A stretch of 64,000 nucleotides of DNA from Dactylellina haptotyla (taxonomy: Eukaryota > Ascomycota > Orbiliomycetes > Orbiliales > Orbiliaceae). This document shows, in pieces, positions 35,662 to 48,584 of the stretch. Positions within the stretch are counted from its first letter, which is position 1. The number at the start of each line of letters is the position of its first letter. Under the pieces are notes generated by a model, which was given only the letters and a program-made list of their open reading frames with translations, was not told the DNA's origin and made no database searches. The position numbers were made by a program, and so were the translations under genes. The stretch spans positions 1,178,001 through 1,242,000 of the forward strand of contig CM062387.1 of NCBI GenBank assembly GCA_031310005.1, written 5' to 3'.

Positions 35662-37020
35662 TTTAACTGGTCTGGAGGTCTCGTTGAGAAAGACCCGAAC
35701 TGGGGATGCTCGTCGTCAGGTTGCTGTGGTCGTAAAGTGAAATGGATTCTGAAGAATGGGGCGGTGACGCTGGAAACCACGATTGTACAGGCCAAAGCCG
35801 TCTCAGCCAAATGCTGTATTTGAAAGGAACGAGTTCGACAACGAGTAGCAGCACCCCTTCTCCTTGTCGTTATCCAAGCGGACGTGATATATTCTTGTTC
35901 CGCCGTATTTTGGAGAGAGAGAATGGATAGGGATACTGATTTGTATTCGTGTGTTTGAGAAGTTTCGATGGAACCGAACGATATGGTCTGACGGATGAGA
36001 AGAAGAGGTTTGGGCAAGCCAATAACAGCAGCTCGCTAGCTTCCAAGGGCTGCAAATCAAAAGGAAGCCGCGAAAGGTGGGAGATGGGGGGTTTCTCTTA
36101 GTCACATCCGCCGAAGACCCAAGCTGGTGGGCCAAAAAAGAGAAGACCACCTTGTTGCTGTTGCTGAATGCGATCCCCGTTTGACATTGTCCTGCGGCGG
36201 AACTCTTCTGCCAGGGACAAATTCGTATTTCTAATCCGATCAGTCTTGCTAAGCAGCGTCGTACTATCAAACCTTAGCGTTTGGATCTGCTACACCAGCG
36301 AATCCTCGCCTTTGCCGAAATGTCACCTACGGCAATGCCTTGCACTCTTTCAATGAACAGATGTTCCGAGTTTCTAGCTATGGTTCCGGATTGGGGCCTT
36401 CAATTGATTTTGCTAGCTTGGCTGGGAAGTTGCCTATGTCACTAGCCTCCTTCCGCCAAAGTTAGCCGCCACCCAACTAAGCGTTGGTTTTCTGGAAACT
36501 TTTTTTTCCCTTTGTTAGCTTCGGTCAAATTCACGGATCTGTAGCATCCATTGCCCTCGCTGGTTTTCATTCCGATCGTTGGCAATTATCATTTCCTCAA
36601 GAGGACGCCAGTGTTTGTAATCACAAGCTGCTGAAGATCCTATCGATTTACCTTATTATGATCGCAGTTTTCTCGGGTGCTAGAGCCTGTCAACCCAACC
36701 CCGCAAAATCCCGCGGTGCGGTGCAGTTCACGGGGAATTAACCTGTGCTTTCGGCCATGAAACGTCTTCTACTTTTAGCAGGAATTGAGAGCTCTAGATG
36801 TCCGAAAATCATCGGGTGGTCGGCCTAATATAGCTACCCCCCATCGAGATTAGATAATGCATGCCCGCTCTAGTTTTGGTTTGGGGAAAGACTTATCACC
36901 GGAGGAAAGTGGGCTGGCATACCAACGTCATTCCCACTTTCTTTTACAACGCACCCATTTTCGCGACTTGCAACAACAATAGTGTATATATATATATATA
37001 TATCGTGTGACCACTGAAAT
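35662..37020. other. Divergent intergenic region CYS3-like/ACOT9-like
   Basis: The first 350 bases upstream of the bZIP start lack any ATG on its strand and look like a 5' leader. The rest has short frames only. A TA microsatellite lies at about 36985-37002, just before the thioesterase start. Confidence 0.5.
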
Positions 37021-39344
37021 ATGCATAGAGTACCCGGGATTGCGAGATCTGCGCCGGTGGGTTTTCGTGATGCTTCGGCATTATATCGCCTAGCCGCACG
37101 CAATCGCTCCACCGTGAAGGCATCTCAAAACTACCCTAGGAGATATGTCGCAGCTCCCGCAAAACCGACGCTCCTATCTCCAAAATTTGCAATCCCATGG
37201 CTGAAAGCTCTTGAGCTGAAGAATAAAAAGATACAAATAGACACACACCCCGCAAAGCCGCCGCTGACGCAAAAACGAATGACAGACAGTTATTCTAGCT
37301 ATGTTAGTCAAATCATCCGAAACAGTTCAGCTCTTTGTCTATAGTCCGGACTCCAGCCAAAGCTCTATTGATTCGGTGGTATCGAATTTCCCACACAATA
37401 TTTTACGTACTGATACAATATCTTTGTGCATAAACAGACTTTGGAATTTGGGAAGGATGAATGGCTGGTAGATGTATGGTGAACTAGTGCCTGCTTACCC
37501 TCCTTGATATCGCTCAGCATACTGACCTGTCGATAGTCCTATGTCAATTCCACAGGCCAACTAAGGTACGAAAGTATCCTTCGGGAACGTACCCTTGATC
37601 CAAGAACCCCCTGACCCCATCGGGAACCAAAACCTAACCGTTGCAGACTTGGGAATATATTCATGGATCTTGATGCCCTTGCAGGTGAGCCATATCAGTT
37701 TTCTTCCTTCGAGAGTATATTGCCTGGTACAATGGTGTCTCAACATTACTCGGACCATAGGAGTTATTGCATACAAGCATGCAGGTAAGCTACGGACGAG
37801 CTTTAGCGGATAGTCGGCATTACATCTTGTTGGACCCGGTGCTGCCGATTGACACGTATTCAAGGTGAGGGGCATACGATTGTAACTGCCGCCGTTGATA
37901 GAATATCTCTCCTCCACCCGCCCCACTCTTTTTGTGACATGGAGCTTCGAGGTATGGTCACCTGGACCTCAAACAGGAGCAGCATGGAGATATCCTTGGA
38001 AGTCGTTGGTAAAGAGGAGAACAAGACCGTTTTAACTTGTCAATTCACAATGGTCGCGCTCGATCCTACGACGAAAAGGTCTGTGCCCGTGGACCGTTTC
38101 CAACTATTCCTCTTCATATATGGACTTTAGTACAGTGTCTATATTATATTTAACGAAAATCTAATTTTTCTCTATTTTCCTTTCGGTAGAGCTACAAATG
38201 TGAACCCTTTGGCAATTGAAACACCTGAAGAAAAACGGATATTTGCTAGAGGCGAAGGTTGGTAATCCCACGCAAGGTTGCCACGAGGAATCAGGGGTTT
38301 ACATGAACATTTCCATTGACCGATATTTTTGGGTACCAATATCAGAGCGCAACAAATTCAAGAAAGCCCTTGCATCAACTTCTCTCGAAAAGCAAGCCCC
38401 AAACGAGGAGGAAAGTAATCTTATCCACAAAATGTGGCAAGAACAGCAAACTTACAAAGGTAGGTAACCCACATGCGCACCTACATGTTGTGAATGCCCC
38501 TTGCATGAACCTCGGAGCCTAACCATGACAAACAGATACTGGAATCGAAAAACCCGCGAATTTGATTTACAGTAAGTGAGCTCTTTGTGGCAAAAGTCCG
38601 TGCTACAAGCTCACTGGCGAACTCAATCGGCAGTGTCCGATACCCAGATACAAACGACACAGATTATGCAGCCACAGGTATGTCAAAAGCAACCCTATCG
38701 CGATTTGAAACTGGCTTTCTCCTTCTTCTAACAGAATTTGGTCAACCGCGTGGCATTATAGTACCGTAACCGTCATGTAAGGTTCTTTTTCTGCCCAGTG
38801 TCTCTCCTTAGGCTAACCTGCCGTTTTCTCAACGTTGTGATGGGAAGTCATATATGGTTTGTTGAATTGGACTCGAGCTGCGTGAATTATTCCAGAATCC
38901 GTTCTAACTAATTTCTGCCAGATATTTGGTGGGCTTCTGTTACGGAACACATTTGAACTAGCATTCACATGCTGTGCAGCTGCATCCCATTCGCGACCAC
39001 GCTTCATATCAATGTCTCCGTCCGTGTTTCGTGACAGCGTTCCCGTAGGTGGAATTCTATACCTGACAGCAACAGTAGTACATACAGAACCAGCCCCGGC
39101 AGGAGGCAGCCGAGTTCAAGTCCGTGTCGATTCCAAAGTCCGCGACATCCACCATAGCTCGCTGCGCCATACAGGCACCTTCACATATACGTTCGATACG
39201 GAAGAACAATTCCAAGTTATGCCAAAGACATATGGAGAGTTTGTGTCCTATATTGACGCTAGAAGGAAGGCGGAGGCGGAACGATCATGGGTTGATACGA
39301 GAGATGAAGTTCCTGATACCCTCGAAGCCAGCATCGTCGAGTAG
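37021..39344 (+). CDS. Acyl-CoA thioesterase, ACOT9-type (two hotdog domains, mitochondrial)
   Basis: Hydrolyses acyl-CoA, probably in mitochondria (the N-terminus is rich in Arg and Ala with few acids). Thirteen exons: 37021-37302, 37438-37473, 37537-37565, 37647-37684, 37761-37784, 37865-38078, 38190-38257, 38346-38459, 38536-38571, 38634-38677, 38762-38776, 38848-38856 and 38922-39344, giving 443 residues. Assembled family sequence: KRMTDSYSSY, then SYVNSTGQLRLGNIFMDLDA, then LAGVIAYKHAG, VTAAVDRI, a CDMELRGMVTW strand and SSMEISLEV (first hotdog). The linker NPLAIETPEEKRIFARGE follows, then the second hotdog: MSDTQIQTTQIMQPQ, YRNRHSYMIFGG and LLLRNTFELAF. All twelve junctions are phase-consistent GT-AG. 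The second exon's acceptor and the two microexons are the least secure points. Standalone frames here look like unrelated short pieces. Confidence 0.85.
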
Positions 39345-42300
39345 TTTAACTGAAAGGGGGTCGGGGCAAAAACTTAAGAAGCTACCAGTCCAAACGCTAC
39401 AAAATCCTAACAAAATTGGTTTAATCTTGAAGTATCTAAAGTAGAGTGCTCGTAGATGGTAAATATTGCTCTCTAGCGTTGATTCATGAAGAACTATGGA
39501 GCGCCTCGTGGGAATAACGGCAGTTGCACCGAAACCCAGTTATCTTGCCCAGAGGTTGTAGCAAGACTGTTTCAAAAAACTCAGATCAAACCAAGCTATG
39601 ATAATTCGACTCGTCTCCACGGGCTAGCCTTGTGCACAGACAATGAGGCAGCGACGCGCGGAGAATCTTCTCTTGTGCTTGACTATTCTCGAGATTGTGG
39701 AATGTTTTGGCAAGCCACTGCAGCGCCCTTAGATGATAACCATAGGGGTGGGTCTGGACTCAACCAAGGATGTTTCTCTCGCTAGTCCCAAAACAGTAGC
39801 AAATTTGGTCAATCTGCCGCTGGAAGGCGTGCCCGATAATCTCTATTTTTTTCACCCGCACTGCAGCGCAGTTCGTTTTATGCCACTCGTATTCGTTAGG
39901 GAGACGAGAAACTTTGTGGCAATTGAACGCTCGAGCTTCAAGTAACGGGACTGCACTAGAACGAGCAGCAAGTAGACACGAAATTCGCAAGGTTGGTCAC
40001 ACCGAATGGGCAAGTTGATGCGGAGCTCGCCCGTTCCCCTGCTCTCCTCAGTGCTAACATCACACTCAGGCCTCACGCTTTGACAACACTGGGGCAACAC
40101 GTGTCGGAGCATTTTATTTTGGACTTATCAGAAGATCAAAATAGAAAGACTCAAGAAGGAAGTGATAATCAGAGATTGCGAATGTTTTTCTACATGTAAG
40201 TCACTTTTATTGGCTCTGTATTTCATTGTAGTTCATCTCCCAGGTGCATAGCTTGGCTGGATAATATATTCCATCTAGAATTTCCTGGACAACGACAAAT
40301 ATAATAACCTGTGACATACTGATGCCATGCCGCGTTCTTGGACGGGATTCTTCCGTAGGCAGGACCCCCATAGCTCGGCCTTCTCAGCCGTGTTCCAACG
40401 AATGGATATATGCTACCTCTCAACAGGAGATTGAAATTTCCTGTTAGGGTGGCCATTATGCCGAAAATTAATAAACCTCTTGCATTTTCTTCGAACCTGT
40501 TGGTTGGTATGGAGTTGGATTTCGGGGAAACTTCCACGGCTTCATCCATAAGCGATGGGTGGGCTAGATCAACCCTGATTCGCTACACTCAAACCACGCT
40601 CGTCATAAGCGGATGATATCTTTTGTACTGCTGAGATGATTTTAAAGACTCCTAAAATTGTAATAAACTTCAGCAATGATCAAATTGCCAAGCCGGTGTT
40701 TGGCGATACATAACGTGGTCTGGGGTATCCCCGAGCTCTTCTCTCTCTTCTTTTCTTGCTTCTGTTCGCTTCGCAAAATTGGGCGGCTTGGGACTAGACC
40801 ACCAGCTGAACCCCTTTCCTGGGACAGCCGTTATCAGGGTCCAAGCAGGCCTTGACCCAAGATAATGGCCATGATCTTTATCCCACCCTTGATTTGTTTT
40901 TGAGGTAGAGACATTGTCGTTCATGCGTTTCAAAGTGTGGTTTTCTGCTGCCGCCGCCGCCTTTGATATGTTGTAGCGAGGTATCCACCATTGCTGGAGG
41001 CTCTTTGACGAACGCCGCGGAGTCCTAAATTTGACGACATCCGTAGATCGACGGAGGTCTGCTAACGAGCTTTGTGTAATCGAATTGTTCTCTCCAGCGG
41101 ATCCTCCAGTGAAAAGGGGAAGAAATGTCCGACTGACACTTGGAAAACCACACTAAATGTCGTAATAGTTGCTGTCCGCTAGTGTATTGCCATGCTTTTC
41201 GATCCAAACAAGACTCAGACGCTCTTGATCTAGTGCGTTGTGCTTGCGGGGCTATAATAGAAAAAGCGAGATCGTAATAATAAAATCAAATCTGAAAAGC
41301 CTCTTTTAGCGAGATCGAATCTGTGACAGCCAGGTCTCCCATTGGTCAGGTAATGCATTTTGTTCTCGCGATCGATCCCACCATGCACGTTAGCGCGGAG
41401 AAACATTACATCTGCGGCTGGTTTTGGGCTTTCCCCCGGTTCCTGCCGTGCTTTCCCCCTTGCAATGACACCGAGGCAGTTCTTACTTTCTTTCTTTCTT
41501 TTTCCTTTCATTTCCATCATCATCAAGATGTTTATCTTCTGGCATTTGAAGAAGGTTTTTCCGGCCGGCTGAATATCTGAACAAGCTAGTCAAGCCACTC
41601 GGGGATGGAGTTTTCTCGTTGGTTGCGTAGCACGAATTTCAATATGATTCCTCTCTCCGAATAGGTCGACATCCCAGTACATTAATCCTGCCTGGATAAA
41701 ACTCCTATGCAGGTAGTTTCCAGCCTATCACCTTATTTATCTAGCTCGTATTAATATCCATTGTTGGAGCACATGGCACCCAAACAGACGGCGACAGACT
41801 TAGCCGTTCGAGGATGGTTTGAGGGACAAAACATGTCTTTGTGCGGTCTGGGTCCACTCTGCTCGTGCGGCGAGCGGATGGTCTCGACTTCTCCCTAGGC
41901 CCTCCCCGGGCTAACCTACCCATGCGCACGCTAACATTCTAAACTTCTATTGCACCCGCGTGGAAATAAATCTCTGCCGATATTGACAGCTAGAGTACTG
42001 AACCTGTTCCATGATTAGCTGTGAGCCGGGGATCGAAAATCGGATTTGACAAGCCATCCCAGAGTTATGGATAGGCCATGCAAGTAAGGGCCACGAAAAA
42101 AACTCGTGGCGGCTAGACCTCTTTGCTCCTGTATCCGAGCCCTCCAATGCCCCAGGGTGGTCATGTCTCGTTCAGCTGAACATGAGTGTGCTAGTTTATT
42201 GATGGAGGGAGAACCGTCGGGGAATATAATCGGCTCGTGCCCTGACTATTCCCCCTCCCCTTCTTTCCGCACAGGTCGATCGTTCCTTATATCGTCTCTA

Positions 42301-42494
42301 GTATTTGAACCAGTGGGACCTAGTCGAAGTCATTCTCTTATTTTCTTCCTTTCGTTTTCTTTCTTACGACCTCTGCAATTGACTATAACCAGTCCTTCGC
42401 GGGATCGCATTTGACAGGTTTTCTTGATTTGGGTCGTTAGAGAAGAAGAAGGGAAAAAAACAAGTTGGCTGTGATACCAAAGATTCGATTCGGA
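39345..42494. other. 3.1-kb gene-free stretch
   Basis: Frames of up to 108 codons (40223-40549, -) show no domain I know. Codon use looks random and stops are frequent in all frames. It separates two same-strand genes, so it holds one 3' end and one promoter, plus about 2 kb unexplained. Confidence 0.45.
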
Positions 42495-45010
42495 ATGGAG
42501 AGGCCGACCTTATTGCCTGGTGATATCGCTCACCAGGAAATTCAAGCACAATATGTTGCCCTATCATATGCCGTCTCTTACATTGGATCTGTTACTACTC
42601 TCGAACTCCTACATCGAAGAACGGGCAGCCGAGGATGGTACAATTGGTACGAACTACTCCAACAAATAACCAAATTCCAGTCAAATAAATACTTATCTCT
42701 AACATTGAATCTCGCCTGAATATAGGAGCTTGTTGGTTGGTTCCGCCATTTCCATGGGATCTGTAAGTGCATTCTTATCACCCTCTAAACACACAAATCA
42801 CTCATGCAATATCTTCAGATTGCCATATGGGGAATGCATTTTATTGGCAACCGAGCAATTATTCTTGACTATGGTATCGAAAGTCATCAGCTCATGTATA
42901 GCTCGAGTTTCACTGCCTTGTCGTTCTTCCTGCCGATCATCGTCCTTCTCTCCGCCTACATGTTTATTGGTACCAATGAAGATGTTAGCAAAACCCGAGT
43001 GTCTATAGGAGGAACAACTGCTGGGCTGGCTGTTGTTCTCATGCATTACCTCGGACAATTTGGCATTTCCAACTATACGTCCGTTTACCGTATCGGATTC
43101 ATTGTTGGTAGTGTCATCATTGCTATTGTTGCAAGTAATGTTGCCCTCCTAATTTTCTTCGTATCGAGAGCGAAGTGGGCTGGTACTTGGTGGAAACGTG
43201 TCGGCTGCGGTTTCGTTCTGGCTGGCGTAAGTCTCTTTCCTATTGAAGACATCCGCCTGTGCGCTAAATTGTAAAACGTGGACATCTAGGCAGTTTCTGG
43301 GATGCATTGGCTCGCCACCGTAGGAACTGACTACAGGCTACGAAATGCCGTTTTACCCAAAAGTACCCTTGACAGAAAACAGACTGTCATCGTCGTTGGA
43401 ACCCTCGTAAGTTCAATTGAGACCAATAGTATGATTATATTTATTGCTAACATCAAAACCAGTGCGTGTTCACTTGTACATGCTTGTTGGCATATGCTAT
43501 CATCCTCGGAGCAAAGACCCGCTACATGATCAACAAAGTCCGCAAGGTTACCCTTTCTGCTGTAATGTTTGATCCCGAAGGTCGTCTCATGGTGTCGACC
43601 AGCGGTGCTCTCCCCACCGAAGTTATCACGGACACCTTGAATAGTGTCCTCGATCAAGAGTTCAATAAGGAGCATCCGGTCTTCCTTTGGTTCTATAGGG
43701 TCTCCCGATCTTGGAACGGTGTTAAAGATTTTGTCTCTGGGATGCAACAACATCTTCGTACTATTGATATGAGGAAATTAGGTACTGAAGATCAATCGGC
43801 TCTTAACTTGGTTTTTCGTGAGATGCTTTGCGTCGCTGCAAAGAAGCTCAGCGAACAATTACGCCAACCCTTGGATCAACTAGGATTTCTCTACGACGAA
43901 ATCTTGCACACCAATAATAATTCGAGGAATCGTGCCAATACTTCATCGGGAAGTGACGTTGAAAAATTGAGAAAGGTCTCAAGTGGCAAGGGCCAAACGT
44001 TGTTTGTGTATCGGCAGGTTACTAGAGAGGAAGCTGCGAGACTTCAGTCTCATGGTTACCGCTTCACTAGTACCAAGGTCACCCTTGATGTTGTTGCCCG
44101 CTCCCTTCAGCTCCATCGTGAGGAATTGATGGAACATCTCAGATGTATCCGAGAAGCCTCTATGTCCGAAAGTATCTTGGAGCCCGGTATTCATATTGGA
44201 TGCTTTGCTGCCCGCGCCAATATTGAAGGTGGCTTTGATGTCCTCGTCCAGAATCTCCAACCCAACCTTGTCCCATCTGTTCAATTGCCTGCGCAAACCT
44301 TAACCGATGAGATGAGGACTGTATTCCAATCTCTTGATGGGTTTACAATGACGGATGTGCTCCGATCGCTTGGAATCAAACTCTCCACCTGTACCCCAGA
44401 AGAACAGCCGTTCCTCGAAGACTTTCGCTCTACTGTTCGTGCTCTCACCAAGGCATACCCGGATACCTTCTGGAACGATGCTATCTTTTCTTCGCACTCA
44501 GTTTCTATGCCTTGCCGATCTGGAACTCTCGATGTTGAGTCATCAACGGCACTGATGTACATCTTCCGAATCGTTGTGCCCATCCATCAACGTGAATTGA
44601 GCGACGGTATCAGAATTGCACCATTTGAATTCTTCAATATGCAGCAACGAACATTTTCAACGAGCCGGGACCACGAAGTCCTCGCTAGACAAATTCACAC
44701 CGAATTCTCCGGGTTCACGGAGAGGGTTAGCTCACCAAAACCTGCCTTGCTCTCACCCAGACTCAAGAGTTTCATGTGGCCGATTTCAAACCGACCCAAT
44801 AGCTCCGAGAAGGCCCTTGTCGACAATCCGTTTGCCAACATTATGATCTCCCAAGCTGTTGACGTTCATTCAGCGAAGACTTCCATGGACGCTCACGAGC
44901 TGGATACTTTTAGACACAACTTAGCCGCGGTAGCCGTCAGGGAGATCGAGGAACCCACGTGGGCGGAGGAATACTTCCATCTTCTCATGAGCAAACCTAG
45001 ATCACCGTAG
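42495..45010 (+). CDS. MHYT-domain membrane signalling protein
   Basis: Integral membrane sensor candidate. Five exons: 42495-42646, 42726-42762, 42819-43226, 43290-43406 and 43463-45010, giving 753 residues with phases 2, 0, 0 and 0. Residues about 15-250 form several hydrophobic helices. Three MHYT-like motifs sit at helix ends: MHFIG (69-73), MHYLG (138-142) and MHWLA (204-208), the spacing expected for the MHYT domain, proposed from bacterial work to bind a metal and sense gas or redox. The remaining 500 residues are soluble. They open with LSAVMFDPEGRLMVS, PAS-like in flavour, and I cannot assign a catalytic domain: no kinase, cyclase, GGDEF or EAL motif is visible. Fungal homologues exist but their function is, as far as I know, undefined. 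Confidence 0.9.
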
Positions 45011-47350
45011 AATCTTGGCTCTTGCCGCACATCTTTTACTAGGTTTCTTTTATATATATACTTACTTATCTACAAATATTTTCTTTGTTTTCATTATTTC
45101 TTTACCTATATTCATTTATGGTTTACGGATGCCGCAGCAAGGATACCCAAACTACCCCTCATTTTCATTTCCCTTGTTTTATTTATTGAAAAACCCCCCA
45201 AGCCGAGGAGATTTTTTCGGCTGTTTTGATCCTATTTTTGCTGCTGTTTGAACTGTATTAGATGCGTGTGTGGGCGAAGGTGTATAGTTACACACACATA
45301 TACTTTGTAATGCGTCATGGGGCACTCTTGTCGATTTTTCGCGTAGATTCTCTTCATTTTTCTTTTTTTCATTTTGCTGTTTTTCCTCTCTGTTTTTTCG
45401 TTCATTAAAAGCAGGTGCAATTTTCAATGGAATGCTTAATCCTTTTGGTGGATATTACCAGAGTTGTATTTTCGCCAACTGGGTATCTTCTTGAATATCG
45501 TAGATCCAAAAACTACAATATTAAGTTATTCTCATGAAAAATATGTTACGCCAATTATAACCCGTGATCTATTCAGTAAATAACTACACGCGAAGCACCA
45601 CGCCGACTATTGTAGCTCTGATAGGAGGCTAAAAGTGTAAGATAAACACGAACGAGGGTGACGAAATATATCATTGATATCATGATCCAAAAATCAATTC
45701 AAACTCTTGGGAGGAGAAAAAAAGAAATTTACAGCGCCGACCATCGGCTGGAACCGAAAATTCAAGTATTGACAAGGTTGTAGTTTTTTGCACCTCGCAT
45801 TTTATAACCTCCACCGTGTAAGTGGCTTGGATAACCAGGGGAAACATACTTAAGTAGCTTCATGTGAAAAGAAATTGAATTGAAGATTCGTTTCAGATTT
45901 AACAGGCTAGCTCCGAACACCCGTGGTCAAGGCCGCATGGAAGAAAAAATTGACCTGCCAAATACAACATGCACAGGACGAGCGTGCGAGCAAGTATAAT
46001 CAAACCATCGGAATATTTCGGAGTAAAAGATGGTTTTTGTTTTAGGCTTGTGCCGGTTTGGAATTTCACAACCAGGAATGGGATGTGGGGAATCCTGGCA
46101 TCTAGGACGAACGGGTGACCTAGGATTTTCTGTTTGGGGGCCAAGCTACGGGATTTCAACTTTTCCTTGATCGAGTCGTATTTAGATGTATTTAGGATCT
46201 ACCAATTGTTTCTTTCCCAGAGAATTGGAGAAAAGGGCGACGACGCAGCATATCTCGCCTGTTGCAAATCCAGGATCCAGAAGCGACTTCGGAGTTTTGC
46301 TGTTTGCATATTGCGGTGTTGGGTCCGCGGCGTCCAGAGGTGCGGTCATGCAAATTGCAAAGAAAATTTCTTCAACGGCGAAGCGAGCTGCATGCGGGGC
46401 TGGAAAGGGAAAAGGAAACGCGCACGTCTTCCCCCCAAAGAATCAGTTCGAACCCACACACACCATCCCACGGACGGGAGGACGAACGGACGTGGACGTG
46501 GGTTGGATGGAGGTGATGCAAGTACTCACACCCACACGAGCCATTGCTGCTTTGCGACGGGCCCCAGCGAGTGACATGTGCTGAAATGGTGTGATTATCG
46601 TCTTGCATTATCGACACGCAGATGCAAAAAGGAAAGAAGGTGGGTGGGCCACCCGTCGTTAGCTGTTCGAGTTCGCCGAAATCTCGGCCAAACCAAAAAA
46701 AATAATTAATATTAAAAATTAAAATATTTCCTGTGTGCGTATGAGGAGGGAGACGGCGTCCGTCTCGGTGTCATATCGATCACGACACCCTCCGTTCGGA
46801 TAGTGAGAAGACTGGTATATATATAAACCACAGCAAGCTCCCCATCCCGGCGGCGATGGTTTCGAGCCCAGACCTCGACTGCAGCCCAGTGTTATATATC
46901 GCTACAGCCTCGGAATAGCATTTGCCGTTCTTTGACATCGGCGCCGGACGAAGCTGCTTATATTCCTTGCAGGCTTGTCGCCATCGCCAACGGAAAGCCC
47001 TCTGGCCCAGCCAGCTGCTGCATTAGCCGGAACATCCCTGGCTCTGACCGAAAGGACATCCGCCGGAGAGTCATTGCGAGACAGAATACAAATACGCCGT
47101 CGTCAGGCTGTCTCTCCTCGTCCTCCTTCTTATCCTTCTTCTTCTTCCCGAAAATTTCTCGGAACCAACCGCGCAACACACCCGCCCTCCCAACAACCTC
47201 AACAATCATCCCACTTCCAACCCAAAAAAAAAAAAAAACCACCCTCCCCCACCATCGTCGAATATCACAGTCTCGCATCCTCATCTCCCTACCCGTACCA
47301 CCTATATAAACCATACACATACAGCGTAAGGTTCTTCCGCACCCGTCACA
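45011..47350. other. Intergenic between MHYT gene and KGD4
   Basis: 3' flank of the MHYT gene, then upstream DNA of KGD4. Frames of 146 and 132 codons (46134-46584) overlap in different phases and show no domain. Purine- and pyrimidine-rich runs before 47350 look like a 5' leader. Confidence 0.5.
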
Positions 47351-47686
47351 ATGAACGCAACCCGAGTTCTCGCCCGCCGCACTCCTCTCATCCACTTCGT
47401 CGGCAAGCGGGCCATCCCGGAGACCATCGACCACACCCCGCGGGTCCACCCGGCCTCTCCATCCTCCTCCCTCCCTACGTCCTTCAAGCAGTATCGCGAA
47501 GCAATTGCCAACCAGCACGGTCCTCTGGTATCCCGGTCCGCGTCTTCCAAGTCCTATTTCTCCCCAAAACCCGCCCCCGGCGAGTTCTTCGATCGCAGCG
47601 AGCTACCTAAGAGATTTGGACGACTCGGATGGTCCGCCGCTGAGATCGATGCCGTCCAGAGCGGTGGCGCCAGTGCGTTTGCTTAA
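47351..47686 (+). CDS. KGD4: 2-oxoglutarate dehydrogenase subunit Kgd4 (Ymr-31/MRPS36)
   Basis: Small adaptor that anchors the E3 component to the 2-oxoglutarate dehydrogenase complex; earlier annotated as mitochondrial ribosomal protein YMR-31. One exon, 111 residues, no introns. The N-terminus MNATRVLARRTPLIHFVGKR is both a matrix presequence and the family start, and IPETIDHTPRVHP matches the conserved HPH/HP segment. SFKQYREAIANQHGPL and FDRSELPKRFGRLGWSAAEID complete the short domain. Start at 47351 is the first ATG in frame. An opposing 186-codon frame (46958-47518) overlaps it but shows no domain. Confidence 0.88.
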   Translation: MNATRVLARRTPLIHFVGKRAIPETIDHTPRVHPASPSSSLPTSFKQYREAIANQHGPLVSRSASSKSYFSPKPAPGEFFDRSELPKRFGRLGWSAAEIDAVQSGGASAFA

Positions 47687-48584
47687 CTTTCTGGACGATC
47701 TTTAAAGAAGTTACGAGCTTGGAGAAACTTTGAATGGTAATAACGATCATCTTCGCTACACCTTGGGATAGTCCGAGAGTATATAAACGATCACGATCGC
47801 GACCATCATTCTGTCAATCGTTAAATATTCGTCGGGCGACCCCAGGAGAAAAAATCTCTTTCTACGGATTTCCTTCATCCACGAATTTCCTCTGTATACT
47901 GCTTGAAATCCGGTTGCCTTGTGCGCGTGAAAGTGAATACGCCCCTCGTGATACAGAAAGTGGCTATTGCGAAACGCGATTTATTCTTACGGGAGCGGGA
48001 GTTATAGTTTCCAATTTTTGATATTTCCTTCTTCCTCTTTTTCCCTTTGGAGGTACCTACTTCCTGTTTCCTTTTACTTTTCATTATTTTTCATTTCTTA
48101 TTCATCATGCTGATACCCTCAAAAGTCCTTTCCATCCTTTTGGTTCGAGGCTTTAATTTCCTTAAACACTTTTCGCTTCCCTTGCTTTCACCCCCACGAG
48201 TTCCCTTGTATTACGTTTGGGGTTTAGAAAGAAAAAGAGTGCTTCTTCTGCTTCTGAATGTACATAGCAAAAGCCCTCATAGAAAAGAAGAAAAAGAATA
48301 AAAACAGACCAAAAACAAGCGATAATTATTCAATCAAAGGCAACCATGACTAAATATCCCGTGCGTGCCACGATAAAGCTTTCAAATGAGAAAACATCAA
48401 CCAGCAAGCCCTGTAGCCTCCCACAACTCCACAACCCCAGTTCTAGCTTCTAGCCAAATTAAGAAGCCTAGAATGAAAAGGTGCGACTTCCCGATCCTAG
48501 AATCTGCATATACCCGCTCCATTGGCGCCCCGATATTTCGTCTACCCCTCAATCCCCAGACTGCTGCTCTGTCGGAGGCATGAG
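47687..48584. other. Convergent intergenic region KGD4/annexin
   Basis: Probable 3' UTRs of the two genes, T-rich at 48000-48110. No gene seen. Confidence 0.5.

Noticed and set aside
35460-36017. 185-codon frame on the minus strand over the CYS3-like start
   Set aside because: Begins with TTG, has no ATG, and overlaps exon 1 of the bZIP gene in another phase.
46840-46900. Possible tRNA T-arm (TTTCGAGCCC)
   Set aside because: No matching acceptor stem, D-arm or anticodon arm upstream.
46958-47518. 186-codon reverse frame over KGD4
   Set aside because: Antisense to a recognised gene; Gly/Arg-rich composition reflects the GC-rich opposite strand.
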